From an uncultured Bacteroidales bacterium (GTDB lineage Bacteria > Bacteroidota > Bacteroidia > Bacteroidales > UBA932), in NCBI GenBank assembly GCA_949286415.1, contig CASEBV010000006.1, forward strand, positions 1 through 64,000: a stretch of 64,000 nucleotides of DNA, given 5' to 3'. This document shows positions 25,290-34,482 of the stretch, in pieces; the first letter of the stretch is position 1; each line of letters opens with the position of its first letter. A program made the position numbers and the translations under genes. Under the pieces are notes generated by a model. That model did not search any database, was not told the origin of the DNA, and saw nothing but the letters and a program-made list of their open reading frames with translations.

Positions 25290-25760
25290 ATGAGATATTT
25301 TATAAGAAGCCTCAAATATTTTGTCAGTTTTGTCATTTTCTTTGCCGCTGTTCTGCTGGCCCTGATTCTTTTCGGAGCGGCGGACTGGGACTTGAATTCC
25401 ATCTTCAGGGAAGGGACAGACGCCCTGTGGAAAATAGCCCTGTTGTTCGCGGCTGTCGCGGCCTTCTACCCCAAAATCGGGTTCATCTCAAGACAGCTTG
25501 CCCTCAACGGAGAAAAGGCAGCAGACAGGACTGTCATTTCAGAATATATGGGACAGCTGGGATATGTCAAGGAGACTGATGCCGGGGACAGGATGACATT
25601 CCGCATGGAAAAGACTTCCGGGCGACTTGCAAGGATGTTCGAAGACAGGATTACCATCACCTTTTCCACTGAAGACGGAGTCGCCATTGACGGACTGAGG
25701 AAAGATGTGGCCCGAATCGCAGGCTCTCTTGAATTCAGATTCAACAGGGAGTCCGAATAA
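25290..25760 (+). CDS. Hypothetical two-helix membrane protein
   Basis: The 156-residue protein has two hydrophobic helices (about residues 8-30, YFVSFVIFFAAVLLALILFG, and 48-65, WKIALLFAAVAAFYPKIGF). A soluble C-terminal half follows with an alternating pattern (RMTFRMEKTSGRLARMFEDRITITF). I do not recognise the family. The frame opens at 25254, but the promoter box TATATTTG lies at 25236-25243. Transcription would therefore start near 25250 and leave no leader, so the next ATG at 25290 is preferred. It precedes the DUF2007 gene by 36 bp and is probably co-transcribed with it. Confidence 0.65.
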   Translation: MRYFIRSLKYFVSFVIFFAAVLLALILFGAADWDLNSIFREGTDALWKIALLFAAVAAFYPKIGFISRQLALNGEKAADRTVISEYMGQLGYVKETDAGDRMTFRMEKTSGRLARMFEDRITITFSTEDGVAIDGLRKDVARIAGSLEFRFNRESE

Positions 25761-25796
25761 TATGCATGAATCACCAAACCCTTAATACAGCAGGAT

Positions 25797-26018
25797 ATGG
25801 AAGATAATCTGAGAACTGTCGCCAAATTCGACGACGCGATGAGAGCAAGCATCGCACAGACAAAGCTCAAGGACAGCGGCATCGAATCAGCCATTTTCGG
25901 CGAATCATCCGCCTATCCGGCACTCAACGCCGTTGAAGACAACATTGAACTGAAGGTCAATGCCGCAGATTACGACCTCGCGGTAAAGATTCTTGATGCC
26001 TCTTCAAGTGCAGAATAG
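25797..26018 (+). CDS. DUF2007 family small protein
   Basis: The 73-residue protein matches the DUF2007 (putative signal-transducing protein) family. It has a ferredoxin-like fold with the pattern TVAKFDDAMRASIAQTKLKDSGIES, then an acidic strand region and VNAADYDLAVKILD. No biochemical role is established for the family. It follows the two-helix membrane protein. Its last 49 nt overlap the end of the convergent DUF3109 gene, which is unusually long for a tail-to-tail overlap. Confidence 0.85.
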   Translation: MEDNLRTVAKFDDAMRASIAQTKLKDSGIESAIFGESSAYPALNAVEDNIELKVNAADYDLAVKILDASSSAE

Positions 26019-26569
26019 AATTCTTTCCCGAAGAACTGTTCAAGGGGTTCGCGCAGAAATTCAAAGACGCGGACCCCTTCTTTACGGCCTTTGGCAAAGG
26101 CGTCCCGGCAGATGTCCCAGCGATGAAGATTGAGGGCTCTCATGCCGTTGCCGAGCACCGACACCCTGATGGGGTAAAGCCAGCAGGAAATCGGCTTGCG
26201 GAAATCTGTGTCCCCCTTGAACCAGCATCTTTCCATGGCGCAGAAACAATTGCCGGCCCCGTCAAAGCAGGTATAGGCGCATTCCTCGCTGCCCGGGACA
26301 AGCGGAGTCACCATGTCCCCGTCAATGTCGATTTCAAAGAATCCCTTGTTCCTGACCGTATCCCGTCCCGCCGACCTCATCAGAGAGGAAAATACCGGAT
26401 AATTCTTTTCTATCGGCTCCACCTCACATTCCAGAAGAGGCGCACCGCTGTCACCGACAATACAGCAGCACCCGCCGCATTTTTCATAATCACATGAAAA
26501 ATATTCAGTCAGAATTTCTTCTGATACCAGACAATCGTCTATCTGTATTATTGCCCCGTGTGTATTCAT
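25970..26569 (-). CDS. DUF3109 family cysteine-rich protein
   Basis: The 199-residue protein belongs to DUF3109, related to the YkgJ cysteine-cluster proteins. Metal- or cluster-binding cysteines are seen in FSCDYEKCGGCCCIVGDSG (near residue 25-40), ECAYTCFDGAGNCFCAMERCW (near 97-116) and the conserved FRKPISCWLYPIRV. An iron-sulfur or zinc site is likely; the function is not known. Its start codon overlaps the stop of the upstream M16-like gene (ATGA), so the two are translationally coupled. Its end overlaps DUF2007 on the other strand. Confidence 0.88.
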   Translation of the reverse strand: MNTHGAIIQIDDCLVSEEILTEYFSCDYEKCGGCCCIVGDSGAPLLECEVEPIEKNYPVFSSLMRSAGRDTVRNKGFFEIDIDGDMVTPLVPGSEECAYTCFDGAGNCFCAMERCWFKGDTDFRKPISCWLYPIRVSVLGNGMRALNLHRWDICRDAFAKGRKEGVRVFEFLREPLEQFFGKEFYSALEEASRIFTARS

Positions 26570-29100
26570 TTCTTTCCTTTTGTCACATATTCTATCCTGC
26601 CGCCTCCGACAAGAAGAGAAAGTATCTCTGAAACAGCCTCAGAGTCTACGGAATCGATATTTTCCTGATATTTGGACTGCAAATCCTTTCCGCCGGCAAA
26701 ACGGCCGGAGACAACGGCAAGCCAATACTCCGGACTGGACTGGAGAGAAGTCCACCTGTCCGACAGGATTGATTTGTACAATGCAAGATGTTCCTCATCC
26801 ACACCTGTCCTTGCAAGCTCCGCTGCAGCCAGACGCATGCGCATCAGGGCCATGACAAGCTTTTCTCTCCGGATTTCCCCCGGCAGTCCCTCTTTCCGGG
26901 CATACCCTGCAGATATGAGTACACTGAACCTCTCCTCAGGATATACGGAGAATCTGTTTTTGACCGTGACATACATTCCCGAGCCGTGGACAGCCTCCGC
27001 CAAGGCATCGGACAAGGCCATAGCAGCAACCAGCGAGGCCATGTAATTCTCCGGATTCATCACAACGCCTGCAGTCATCAGCATGTCAATCCCCGGAATG
27101 TTCCCTCTGACAAAATAGGTCGACTCCCCTGTCCCCGCCTGGTACGAAACCACAGGGCGGAGAGAGCGCCTCCCGATTGTCCGGAATCCTCCCATATACT
27201 TCTGCAGAAGCTTTTTCACATCAGACTCATACATGTCGCCTACAAGAATCAGGTACCCGTCGTCAGACTTTGAAAAAAGATAGTCGAAAAAAGCCATGGC
27301 TCTCTCGGGAAGGTCATCATGAAGGTTCTCCGCAGACTTGAACGGAGAATATCTGTCATCCCCGCACATAAGGCTGTCAAGTATGAACATCTTTTCCTGC
27401 ACATCTCCCCTGCCGGTCATGAGCCGAAGCCTCTCTCCTTTCAGATACATCTCTGCAGCGAGACTGTCAGCAGACCTTGACTTGGTAAGCGCCAGCAATG
27501 ATTTCATCAGAAGAGACAGGCGGGCGGATGGCAATGTTCCCGAAAGGGAAACAGTATTCAGCCCCACTTTCGCAGAGAGAGTTATCCCGTTTATTTCCAA
27601 CATCTCCCTGAAATCCCGCCCGCTCATGCCGCAGACAGAATAAAGGGAAAGCATATCCGACATAAAGGCTCCTTCGCCGTCCCTCATGTCCTTCATTGAA
27701 GAATACCCGTCCTTGAGGACAAAAGAATAATACATCATGCCGTCTGTCGGAAGCTGCTTATACAGTACCCTGATGCCATTGGCAAAAGTCCAAAGCCGGC
27801 CTCCGCTCGCCTGGTCATTCCGGCTCATGCGCAGACCGCACTTTTCAGCAGGAACAGGGAACAGGACAGTGTCTGCCATCCTGACAGAGGCGGAGAATAC
27901 TGCGGAATCATCAGCCTGGGGACTGGCGGAAGAAACACCTGACAGCAGGCCGGAGACAAAACTGTTGACAAGGCTGTGCCCAAGAGAATCCGTAATCTGT
28001 CTATTATTGAAAAAAGCATATTTTTCCGCATCTGAAGCAAGGTCTGCCCCATACAGAAAGGACCGGACGCATCTGTCTACATATACATTGTTGGAGACCG
28101 GTGACTTCATGGTCTTCCGTCTCCACTCCATATCAACGGCATCCCTTGCCTGCAGATATTCCTCCATCGGAATTTCCCCTGCGGACAGGACCACAGAATC
28201 CAGAATCGCCGCAACCCGCCCGGTATCTTCAGGTGACGCCAGCACCGATATCCGGTACCTGTCTCTCTTTTCTCCTGATGACAGGCCCGAGTGCGACATA
28301 GACACATAAGCTGCGGGGACAGAAGACAGTTCAAGCCGCCGGATGATTCTGCGTCTGAGCAGATGGGCATATTCTTCCCACATCCTCTCTGACACTGCCG
28401 GCACGGCCGTCCCTATGAACCTTTCCGGAATTTCCCCCGCGTCAAGAGTCACGGACACATCGGCCAGTCCGGAGCCTCCGTACTCCACCTTGCGGCAGAC
28501 CCCGGACACTGCAGCCGCCGAATCGGCAGCATAAGAAGACTCCTGTGACACAGGCTCCGGAGAGCCTGCCGTACAGCCGTACGGTATCATCAGAGACATC
28601 AGGCGAAGCTGCCTGTGCATGGCATCCCTGTCAATGTCTCCGGAAATCACTATAGCCTCGTGCGAAGGATTGCCCCGGCTGTCAATCATGTCAAAGAAGG
28701 CAAGAAGAAGCGAGTCCGTGACATTCTCTCCCGCCCTGAGCCGGATATTCTCAAAATGCACTATGCTGCTGCCCCCGTCGGGGATGACATATCCCTTTCT
28801 GCCATAATGAATGTCATTGGAGAGGAGGAATGAGTCCGGGGAAGTGCGCGTGAATCTCGGGAGTGAATCAAGCATCGCCACAGACATCTCCGCTGCGCAT
28901 CCCCTGCGCACAAGGGCAAAATCCGCATGTCCGGTCATTGACTTGTTCTCGACAAGATAGCATGAAATTCCGTCCGGCAGGACAATCCTTGAAATCTTCG
29001 GGTCGTCAGGCAGGGACGGGAGAGTCTGCCCGACCGACAGAAAGGGCAGAAACATCAGGACAAAAGCAGAAAATATCAGTGAATATGGCTTTTTCATCAT
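26566..29100 (-). CDS. M16 peptidase-like protein lacking the zinc-binding motif
   Basis: The 844-residue exported protein (signal peptide ending near SVGQ) has the two-part layout of M16 (insulinase/pitrilysin) peptidases. The C-terminal half is clear: WTFANGIRVLYKQLPTDGMMYYSFVLKDGY, GEGAFMSDMLSLYSVCGMSG, then ALTKSRSADS and LILVGDMYESDVKKLLQKYMGGF. The N-terminal half (PKISRIVLPDGISCYLVENKSMTGHADFALV) aligns with the start of an M16 domain, but no HxxEH is present anywhere, so the protein should not cleave peptides in the usual way. It is probably a binding or chaperone-like subunit or a diverged partner. It is divergent from the TPR gene and has a -7 box TAATTTTG (29118-29125, minus). Confidence 0.8.
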   Translation of the reverse strand: MMKKPYSLIFSAFVLMFLPFLSVGQTLPSLPDDPKISRIVLPDGISCYLVENKSMTGHADFALVRRGCAAEMSVAMLDSLPRFTRTSPDSFLLSNDIHYGRKGYVIPDGGSSIVHFENIRLRAGENVTDSLLLAFFDMIDSRGNPSHEAIVISGDIDRDAMHRQLRLMSLMIPYGCTAGSPEPVSQESSYAADSAAAVSGVCRKVEYGGSGLADVSVTLDAGEIPERFIGTAVPAVSERMWEEYAHLLRRRIIRRLELSSVPAAYVSMSHSGLSSGEKRDRYRISVLASPEDTGRVAAILDSVVLSAGEIPMEEYLQARDAVDMEWRRKTMKSPVSNNVYVDRCVRSFLYGADLASDAEKYAFFNNRQITDSLGHSLVNSFVSGLLSGVSSASPQADDSAVFSASVRMADTVLFPVPAEKCGLRMSRNDQASGGRLWTFANGIRVLYKQLPTDGMMYYSFVLKDGYSSMKDMRDGEGAFMSDMLSLYSVCGMSGRDFREMLEINGITLSAKVGLNTVSLSGTLPSARLSLLMKSLLALTKSRSADSLAAEMYLKGERLRLMTGRGDVQEKMFILDSLMCGDDRYSPFKSAENLHDDLPERAMAFFDYLFSKSDDGYLILVGDMYESDVKKLLQKYMGGFRTIGRRSLRPVVSYQAGTGESTYFVRGNIPGIDMLMTAGVVMNPENYMASLVAAMALSDALAEAVHGSGMYVTVKNRFSVYPEERFSVLISAGYARKEGLPGEIRREKLVMALMRMRLAAAELARTGVDEEHLALYKSILSDRWTSLQSSPEYWLAVVSGRFAGGKDLQSKYQENIDSVDSEAVSEILSLLVGGGRIEYVTKGKK

Positions 29101-29192
29101 ATTTATAATATGAGCGGCAAAATTAAAATAAAAAATTACTATTTTTGCAATAATGTGTTTGTTTGAAATATTTAACTATTAACAATACTGAT

Positions 29193-30134
29193 ATGAAAAA
29201 GATTTTTCTTGTTATCGCAGCTGCAGTCCTTTCTGCCGCAGCAGCCGTAGCCCAGGATATGGCAACGGCCACAGAGACCTATAACAGCGGAGCCGAGTCT
29301 CTCCAGATGGGAGACAACGCCACGGCGCTTGCTTTCTTTGAGGAAGCCATGACAATGGGTGAAGCCTGCGGAGAAGAGGGGACAGAACTCGTGAACAACT
29401 GCAAGGACATCATCCCTAAGGTAACGCTCGCTGCAGCCAAGGACATGATTCAGACAGAAGACTATACCAATGCCCTCACACAGCTTCAGAACGCCATTGA
29501 CAAGGCTCAGGCATTCGGCAACAATCCTGAAGTAGTCACCGAGGCCACCGAACTCATCCCTCAGATTTACATGCAGAAAGGCAATATGCTCATCAATGCC
29601 AAGGATTATGCAGGAGCTGCCGAGGCCTACAATCAGACAATTGCCCTTGACCCGGACAACGGCAACGCATACCTGAGGCTCGGAATGGCCTACGGAGCTG
29701 CCGGCAAAGTGGCAGAAGCTACTGAAGCATACACAGCCGCCATGCAGCACGGACAGGAAAGCGCAGCCGCAAAGCAGCTTTCAACTCTCTATGTGAAGCT
29801 TTCCGCAAGCTACCTCAAGTCAAAGAAATACGAAGAAGCAATCGAGGCCGCACTCAAGTCAAATGAATATGTCGAGAACGCTACCGCAATGCAGGTGGCA
29901 GGCACTGCAGCATCCCAGCTTCAGAGAAATGCCGATGCGGTCAAGTATCTTGAATCTTATCTCGCCCTTGCCCCTAACGCGAAGAACGCCAACCAGATGT
30001 GCTACACAATAGCTGTTCTTGCCCAGGGACTCGGAGACAAGGCCAAGGCATGCGGCTACTATCAGAAAATTACAGGCGACCCTAAGTTCGGGCCTACTGC
30101 GAAGCAGCAGATCACTGCCCTCGGATGCAACTAA
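29193..30134 (+). CDS. Exported tetratricopeptide-repeat protein
   Basis: The 313-residue protein has a signal peptide (MKKIFLVIAAAVLSAAAAVAQ) and then TPR helices through most of its length. Good repeat examples are NMLINAKDYAGAAEAYNQTIALDPDN near residue 130-155 and AYLRLGMAYGAAGKVAEATEAYTAAM just after. Such proteins act as periplasmic scaffolds; the partner is not known. The promoter box TATTTTTG (29140-29147) rules out the in-frame codon at 29163 as a comfortable start and supports ATG at 29193. Its last 10 nt overlap the start of the U32 gene, so the two are coupled. Confidence 0.85.
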   Translation: MKKIFLVIAAAVLSAAAAVAQDMATATETYNSGAESLQMGDNATALAFFEEAMTMGEACGEEGTELVNNCKDIIPKVTLAAAKDMIQTEDYTNALTQLQNAIDKAQAFGNNPEVVTEATELIPQIYMQKGNMLINAKDYAGAAEAYNQTIALDPDNGNAYLRLGMAYGAAGKVAEATEAYTAAMQHGQESAAAKQLSTLYVKLSASYLKSKKYEEAIEAALKSNEYVENATAMQVAGTAASQLQRNADAVKYLESYLALAPNAKNANQMCYTIAVLAQGLGDKAKACGYYQKITGDPKFGPTAKQQITALGCN

Positions 30135-32050
30135 AGGGAAGACAGACGGAGCTTCTTGCTCCCGCAAGAAATTGTGACATCGGCATTGCGGCAATCGACT
30201 GCGGTGCCGATGCCGTATATATTGCGGGTCCTGCGTTCGGGGCCAGACAGGCCGCCGGGAATGACATCAGGGACATCGCCGCGCTCTGCAGATATGCCCA
30301 CAGATATGGGGCAAGAATATTCATTACTCTCAACACAATCCTCTACGACGGGGAAACAGACAGGGCAAGACGCCTGATGCATGAAATAGAAGACGCCGGC
30401 GCCGATGCCGTCATTGTCCAGGACCTTGCCATAGTCACCATTGCGGCCGAAGAAGGCATCAGGATTCCGCTCCACGCATCCACACAATGCGCCATAAGGA
30501 CTCCGGAAGACGCCATTTTCTATGAACGGCTCGGATTCTCCAGACTTGTTCTTGAAAGGCAGCTGTCGCTCGGGCAGATCCGGGAAATCCGCAGGGCGGT
30601 CAGCTGCGAACTTGAATTTTTCGTACACGGGGCCCTGTGCGTATGCTACAGCGGCCAGTGCTACCTGTCTGAATTGATTGCAGGGCGCAGTGCGAACCGA
30701 GGCGCATGCATCCAGGCATGCAGATCCAGATACGATGTCCTTGACAGTTCGGGAAAACTGCTTGTCAAAGACAGGCCCCTTTTGTCCCTCAAAGACCTGA
30801 ATCTCAAAGACAGGCTGGCCGACCTCGCCGATGCCGGGATCACATCATTCAAAATCGAGGGCAGACTGAAAAATATTTCATATGTAAAAAATGTTGTCAG
30901 GGCCTATTCAATTGAACTTGACAGGCTTTCAGACGGGAAGAAATATTGCAGGGCCTCATTCGGCACGGTCTCGGGAGGATTCAGCCCTGATGTGGACAAG
31001 ACATTCAACCGGGGATATACAGATTTGTTCATAGACGGGAAAAAAGAAAAATGGAATTCTCCTGATGCAGCGAAATCCATGGGTGAAGAAGTCGGCACCG
31101 TATCATACCTGTCCAAAGAAAAGAATTTGCTGAGAGTCGCGCCGGCAAGAGGGAAAGAAGGCCTGAGATTCAGAAACGGGGACGGATTTGCTTTTGTAGC
31201 AGGGTCAGAGGTCATCGGATTCAGGGGAGACCTGTGCGACGGACTTCAGATAAAATGCAAAAGAATACCTGAGCTGTACCTCGGGGCAAGGCTTTACCGG
31301 AATCTGGATTCCGCATTTGAGAAAGAACTGGACAAATGCTCTCCGTCAAGGGAAATCAGGGTCGGCCTGACTGTATCGGTCAAAGGAAAATTCACAGTGA
31401 CCGTCTCGGCGGAAAGTGAAGACGGAAGAAAAGCATCCGTAACGGCTGACGTCGGGCACACCGAAGCGGAAAACAGGGAAAGGATGCTGTCCCTGATTGA
31501 CGGGCAGCTTTCAAGACGCAGCGGACATTACTCGTTTTCGGTACAGTCAATACGCACAGAAAATTCCGTGGCCTGCAGCACTGAAAAACCGGAAAACAAT
31601 CCGATTCCGCTGATATCCGCCGCCACACTGAACGACTTGAGGCGGCAGCTGGCGGAAAAGCTGGATTCAATGCCGTGCATCAGCCGTCCGCTTATGAACA
31701 GGAGCAGGAACATCGCAGAATATCTCAGGGAAGCGACTCTCCGGGGCAATACGGCAGATGCCCGGACAAGTCATGCCCCGGCGACATACAAGAACAATAT
31801 ATCCAACAATATTTCACGCGGCCTTTACCTGCGGCTCGGGACAGAGACAGAAGGCATGGCCTACGAAATGGAACATCCTTCCGAAGCCGAACTGATGAGG
31901 ACAAGATACTGCATCAGGCATGAACTCGGAATCTGCCCGAAACAGAAGCCGGGGACAAAAGCCGCCCCCCTGATGCTGATGAACAACGGAAGACGGCTTG
32001 CCCTCAACTTCGACTGCCCGGCCTGCGAGATGACGGTCTCACAGGCATAA
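30125..32050 (+). CDS. U32 family protein, probable 23S rRNA hydroxylase RlhA-like
   Basis: The 641-residue protein belongs to the U32 family (with C-terminal DUF3656-like part), once called peptidases. Characterised members hydroxylate RNA: RlhA acts on 23S rRNA and TrhP on tRNA. The N-terminal barrel has ELLAPARNCDIGIAAIDCGADAVYI, the U32 signature FFVHGALCVCYSGQCYLSELIAGRSANRGAC near residue 160 with its cluster cysteines, and ITSFKIEGRLKNISYVKNVVRAY. Cysteines near the C-terminus (RYCIRHELGICP and FDCPACEM) complete the set. Its length is near that of RlhA (about 650) rather than TrhP (about 450), which favours the rRNA role; this is inference. It overlaps the TPR gene by 10 nt. Confidence 0.85.
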   Translation: MQLKGRQTELLAPARNCDIGIAAIDCGADAVYIAGPAFGARQAAGNDIRDIAALCRYAHRYGARIFITLNTILYDGETDRARRLMHEIEDAGADAVIVQDLAIVTIAAEEGIRIPLHASTQCAIRTPEDAIFYERLGFSRLVLERQLSLGQIREIRRAVSCELEFFVHGALCVCYSGQCYLSELIAGRSANRGACIQACRSRYDVLDSSGKLLVKDRPLLSLKDLNLKDRLADLADAGITSFKIEGRLKNISYVKNVVRAYSIELDRLSDGKKYCRASFGTVSGGFSPDVDKTFNRGYTDLFIDGKKEKWNSPDAAKSMGEEVGTVSYLSKEKNLLRVAPARGKEGLRFRNGDGFAFVAGSEVIGFRGDLCDGLQIKCKRIPELYLGARLYRNLDSAFEKELDKCSPSREIRVGLTVSVKGKFTVTVSAESEDGRKASVTADVGHTEAENRERMLSLIDGQLSRRSGHYSFSVQSIRTENSVACSTEKPENNPIPLISAATLNDLRRQLAEKLDSMPCISRPLMNRSRNIAEYLREATLRGNTADARTSHAPATYKNNISNNISRGLYLRLGTETEGMAYEMEHPSEAELMRTRYCIRHELGICPKQKPGTKAAPLMLMNNGRRLALNFDCPACEMTVSQA

Positions 32051-32054
32051 AATG

Positions 32055-33422
32055 TCATACTCCGGGATACTCGATGATTTCAAATTTGAGATCCACATCT
32101 CCGAAATGTCCGGTCACATTGTCATTTGCCAGTATATATCTGGAACTCAGCTGCCCTCTCCAGACAATATCATCTCTGGTATTCATCGGTATTTCCAGTT
32201 CGAATCCATAGCTTTTCGACGCGACTCTGACAAGAGCTGTGCACTTCCAGGATGTCCGTGACCCCCCGTCATCCTCAATAATCATAAAGGCACAACTGGC
32301 AAGCTGATCGGTCCACTCCGAAACAAGCACTGCATTGAAAGGCTGCGGGACGCCCTTGTCCCTGCGCTTGACGACAATCATGAAATCGGTTACGGACGGA
32401 TTGTAAAGTTTGAGTTCCGCTTCCGTGCTTGCTGTAAAATTCTCGACCGAGCCCATTTTGACAAAAAATTCCGAGGCTCCCGCAAACCATGAGTCATAAT
32501 TCCTGAGCATAGTAAATTCTTTCAGGACAAGTGTCCTCAGGACAGAATCCGATTTCTTCCGGATACCGGATGCGGCACTTGCCTCCCTGTCTATCCCGAC
32601 TATCACTTCTCCCCCGCCGCTTCCCCACTCGGGGTCCTGTCTCCGCAGCAGTTCAAGAGAAGAATAGCCGCAGTCATCGTTGCGGTTCACGACCCATACC
32701 GTCCGCTCCTCAGCCATCTGTTCGTCAACGATGACTTCTCTGATGATTTTTCCGCCATTGCCGTCCGGGACAACTTCATAGCCGACATTTGTCTCCGACC
32801 CGTCCATCGGGTCAAATGTAATTATCGGAAATTCTTTCCCGTCCCAATTTTCAGAAAACGGCCAATATATCTGAATGTCGGAGTTCTCCAGAGCCGAAAC
32901 AAATTCTTCAGGAGAAAGGACAGTGCCATAGCCGGAAGACAGCCCCTTTGTGAGACAAGACTTTGTCCCGGTATCCGAGACGGCTGCAGCATCGGATGCA
33001 GCTTCCAGATGCCTGATAATCAAATCCTTCATCGGGAGGGAATACTCAGCCGGAGACTTTGTCCCGGAGGGAAGCCTGTCGTCGCCTACGCCTGCTCCTG
33101 GCAGACGGAACAGGTCGCACATCATATATTCCTCGTCATAGCCGTTCTCCGATGAAGATGTGACCGCATCATATACTTCGGAAAGCTGTTCTTCTCCTAT
33201 CGGCAGTTCCGCCAGGAGAGAGGCCACCCGGCCAAGCGATACAGACGACAGAGAATCCGAGTCCCCTGCGGAATGACGGTCAATGTCATTGTCAAGCTCT
33301 TCGCATGAAACGGCAAGAACAGATATGACAGACACGGCAATAAACGGCAACAGACCGTAAAAGATGAACACACGCAGGAAATGAAATCTTCTTTCCCTGC
33401 ATTTCCCCGGCACATTTTTCAT
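32055..33422 (-). CDS. Hypothetical lipoprotein, no recognised family
   Basis: The 455-residue protein has a basic N-terminus, a hydrophobic segment and a lipobox (VISVLAVSC) followed by an acidic stretch (EELDNDIDRHSAGDSDS), typical of surface-directed Bacteroidota lipoproteins. Later parts show YWPFSENWDGKEFPIITFDP, GYEVVPDGNGG and a beta-rich C-terminal region (LKLYNPSVTDFMIVVKRR, then KCTALVRVASKSYGFELEIPM). I recognise no named domain. The frame starts at 33431, but the Met at 33422 fits better with the signal peptide. It is a single gene between a convergent U32 gene and the terminator of the PBP1A-ddl-prmC operon. Confidence 0.7.
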   Translation of the reverse strand: MKNVPGKCRERRFHFLRVFIFYGLLPFIAVSVISVLAVSCEELDNDIDRHSAGDSDSLSSVSLGRVASLLAELPIGEEQLSEVYDAVTSSSENGYDEEYMMCDLFRLPGAGVGDDRLPSGTKSPAEYSLPMKDLIIRHLEAASDAAAVSDTGTKSCLTKGLSSGYGTVLSPEEFVSALENSDIQIYWPFSENWDGKEFPIITFDPMDGSETNVGYEVVPDGNGGKIIREVIVDEQMAEERTVWVVNRNDDCGYSSLELLRRQDPEWGSGGGEVIVGIDREASAASGIRKKSDSVLRTLVLKEFTMLRNYDSWFAGASEFFVKMGSVENFTASTEAELKLYNPSVTDFMIVVKRRDKGVPQPFNAVLVSEWTDQLASCAFMIIEDDGGSRTSWKCTALVRVASKSYGFELEIPMNTRDDIVWRGQLSSRYILANDNVTGHFGDVDLKFEIIEYPGV

Positions 33423-33472
33423 GACTTCCATATTTTAAGATTCATTTTCTGAAACATTCCATTGCAAAGGGA

Positions 33473-33512
33473 CAAAAAATTATCCGTGTGCAGAAAATGT
33501 ACACGGATAATT
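33473..33512 (-). terminator. Terminator of the PBP1A-ddl-prmC operon
   Basis: Read on the minus strand, a perfect 12-bp stem (AATTATCCGTGT with ACACGGATAATT) around an 11-nt loop is followed by a T run. It lies 48 bp beyond the prmC stop. Confidence 0.88.
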
Positions 33513-33560
33513 GATGAAAAACGCCATGGAATCGCTTCTGCCCGCTGTCCACGGAGGGAA

Positions 33561-34481
33561 TCAGCGCCAGAAATGAAGAATCCTGTTTCTGTTGTTCAGG
33601 TCTTTTGTCAATTCAGTACGGGGGAACCCTGCCTCAATGAAGATTTCGGCTGTCTGCGCTCCGAAGGCCTCGTTAATCTCCACAAATCCGGCTCCGTCAG
33701 GATTGAGATGCTCTATGGAGAATGCTGCGATTGCCCTGTAGTAGAGAAGAGGGTCGTCATCCGGAACAAACAGGGCTCCTGCCGGTTCATACTCCAGCAC
33801 ATTTCTGGACATGAGCGGCTTCTCGGACTCTGTCACATACGGCGGATTGGAGACAATCAGATCAAACTTCCCTGTTACATTGCCGGTATCCTCGCCGGGG
33901 CCTGCCTTCAGAATGTCATGCAGGACAAAACGGGGACTCCTGGCTCCTGTATTTTTCAGGCTGGTCCTGAAATCCTGGGAGCGGGCGACCGCCAAGGCCT
34001 TCTCCGAAATGTCCGTCCCGACAGTCTCTGCTCCCGGAACAGACAGGGCGAGAGTCCAGGCAATGCAGCCCGAACCGGTACAAAGGTCCAGTATTCTCAC
34101 CGGAGAAGCGAACTTTCCTGAAGAAATCCGCATTCTGCTTATTCTTGAGGCAAATCCGATTGCATTCCTGCACAGAAGTTCCGTCTCTTGCCTCGGAATC
34201 AGGACATCCGGAGTGACCTTGAAGTCATATCCGCAGAACGGGGCATGCCCGACAACATATTGGAGAGGCTCCGCCTCGGCCAGCCGGGAGAGCTTTTTCT
34301 GAAGTTCCGGCAGCTTTCTGTCTGCAATCACGAAGTCCGGCTCTACTATATGGGTATAGCTTCTGGTCCCGAGCACATCTTCGCACAGGCCCAGAATCAT
34401 TGCCCTGGCTTCGTTCTGTCCATATAAAGATTCCAGGGCAGACACTGCCTCTGAAATAAAATCCTTCAGCAACATGCCCAT
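33561..34481 (-). CDS. prmC: Peptide chain release factor N5-glutamine methyltransferase
   Basis: PrmC methylates the Gln of the GGQ motif in release factors RF1 and RF2, using SAM. The 306-residue protein has an N-terminal helical substrate-binding domain (to about 85) and a Rossmann methyltransferase domain: PDVLIPRQETELLC, ILDLCTGSGCIAWTLAL (SAM loop), VGTDISEKALAVAR and the catalytic FDLIVSNPPYV near residue 205. The ATG at 34481 lies 2 bp behind the ddl stop. An upstream in-frame codon at 34508 would overlap ddl, and the next ATG at 34475 is also possible. It is last in the PBP1A-ddl-prmC operon. Confidence 0.93.
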   Translation of the reverse strand: MGMLLKDFISEAVSALESLYGQNEARAMILGLCEDVLGTRSYTHIVEPDFVIADRKLPELQKKLSRLAEAEPLQYVVGHAPFCGYDFKVTPDVLIPRQETELLCRNAIGFASRISRMRISSGKFASPVRILDLCTGSGCIAWTLALSVPGAETVGTDISEKALAVARSQDFRTSLKNTGARSPRFVLHDILKAGPGEDTGNVTGKFDLIVSNPPYVTESEKPLMSRNVLEYEPAGALFVPDDDPLLYYRAIAAFSIEHLNPDGAGFVEINEAFGAQTAEIFIEAGFPRTELTKDLNNRNRILHFWR

Positions 34482-34482
34482 G

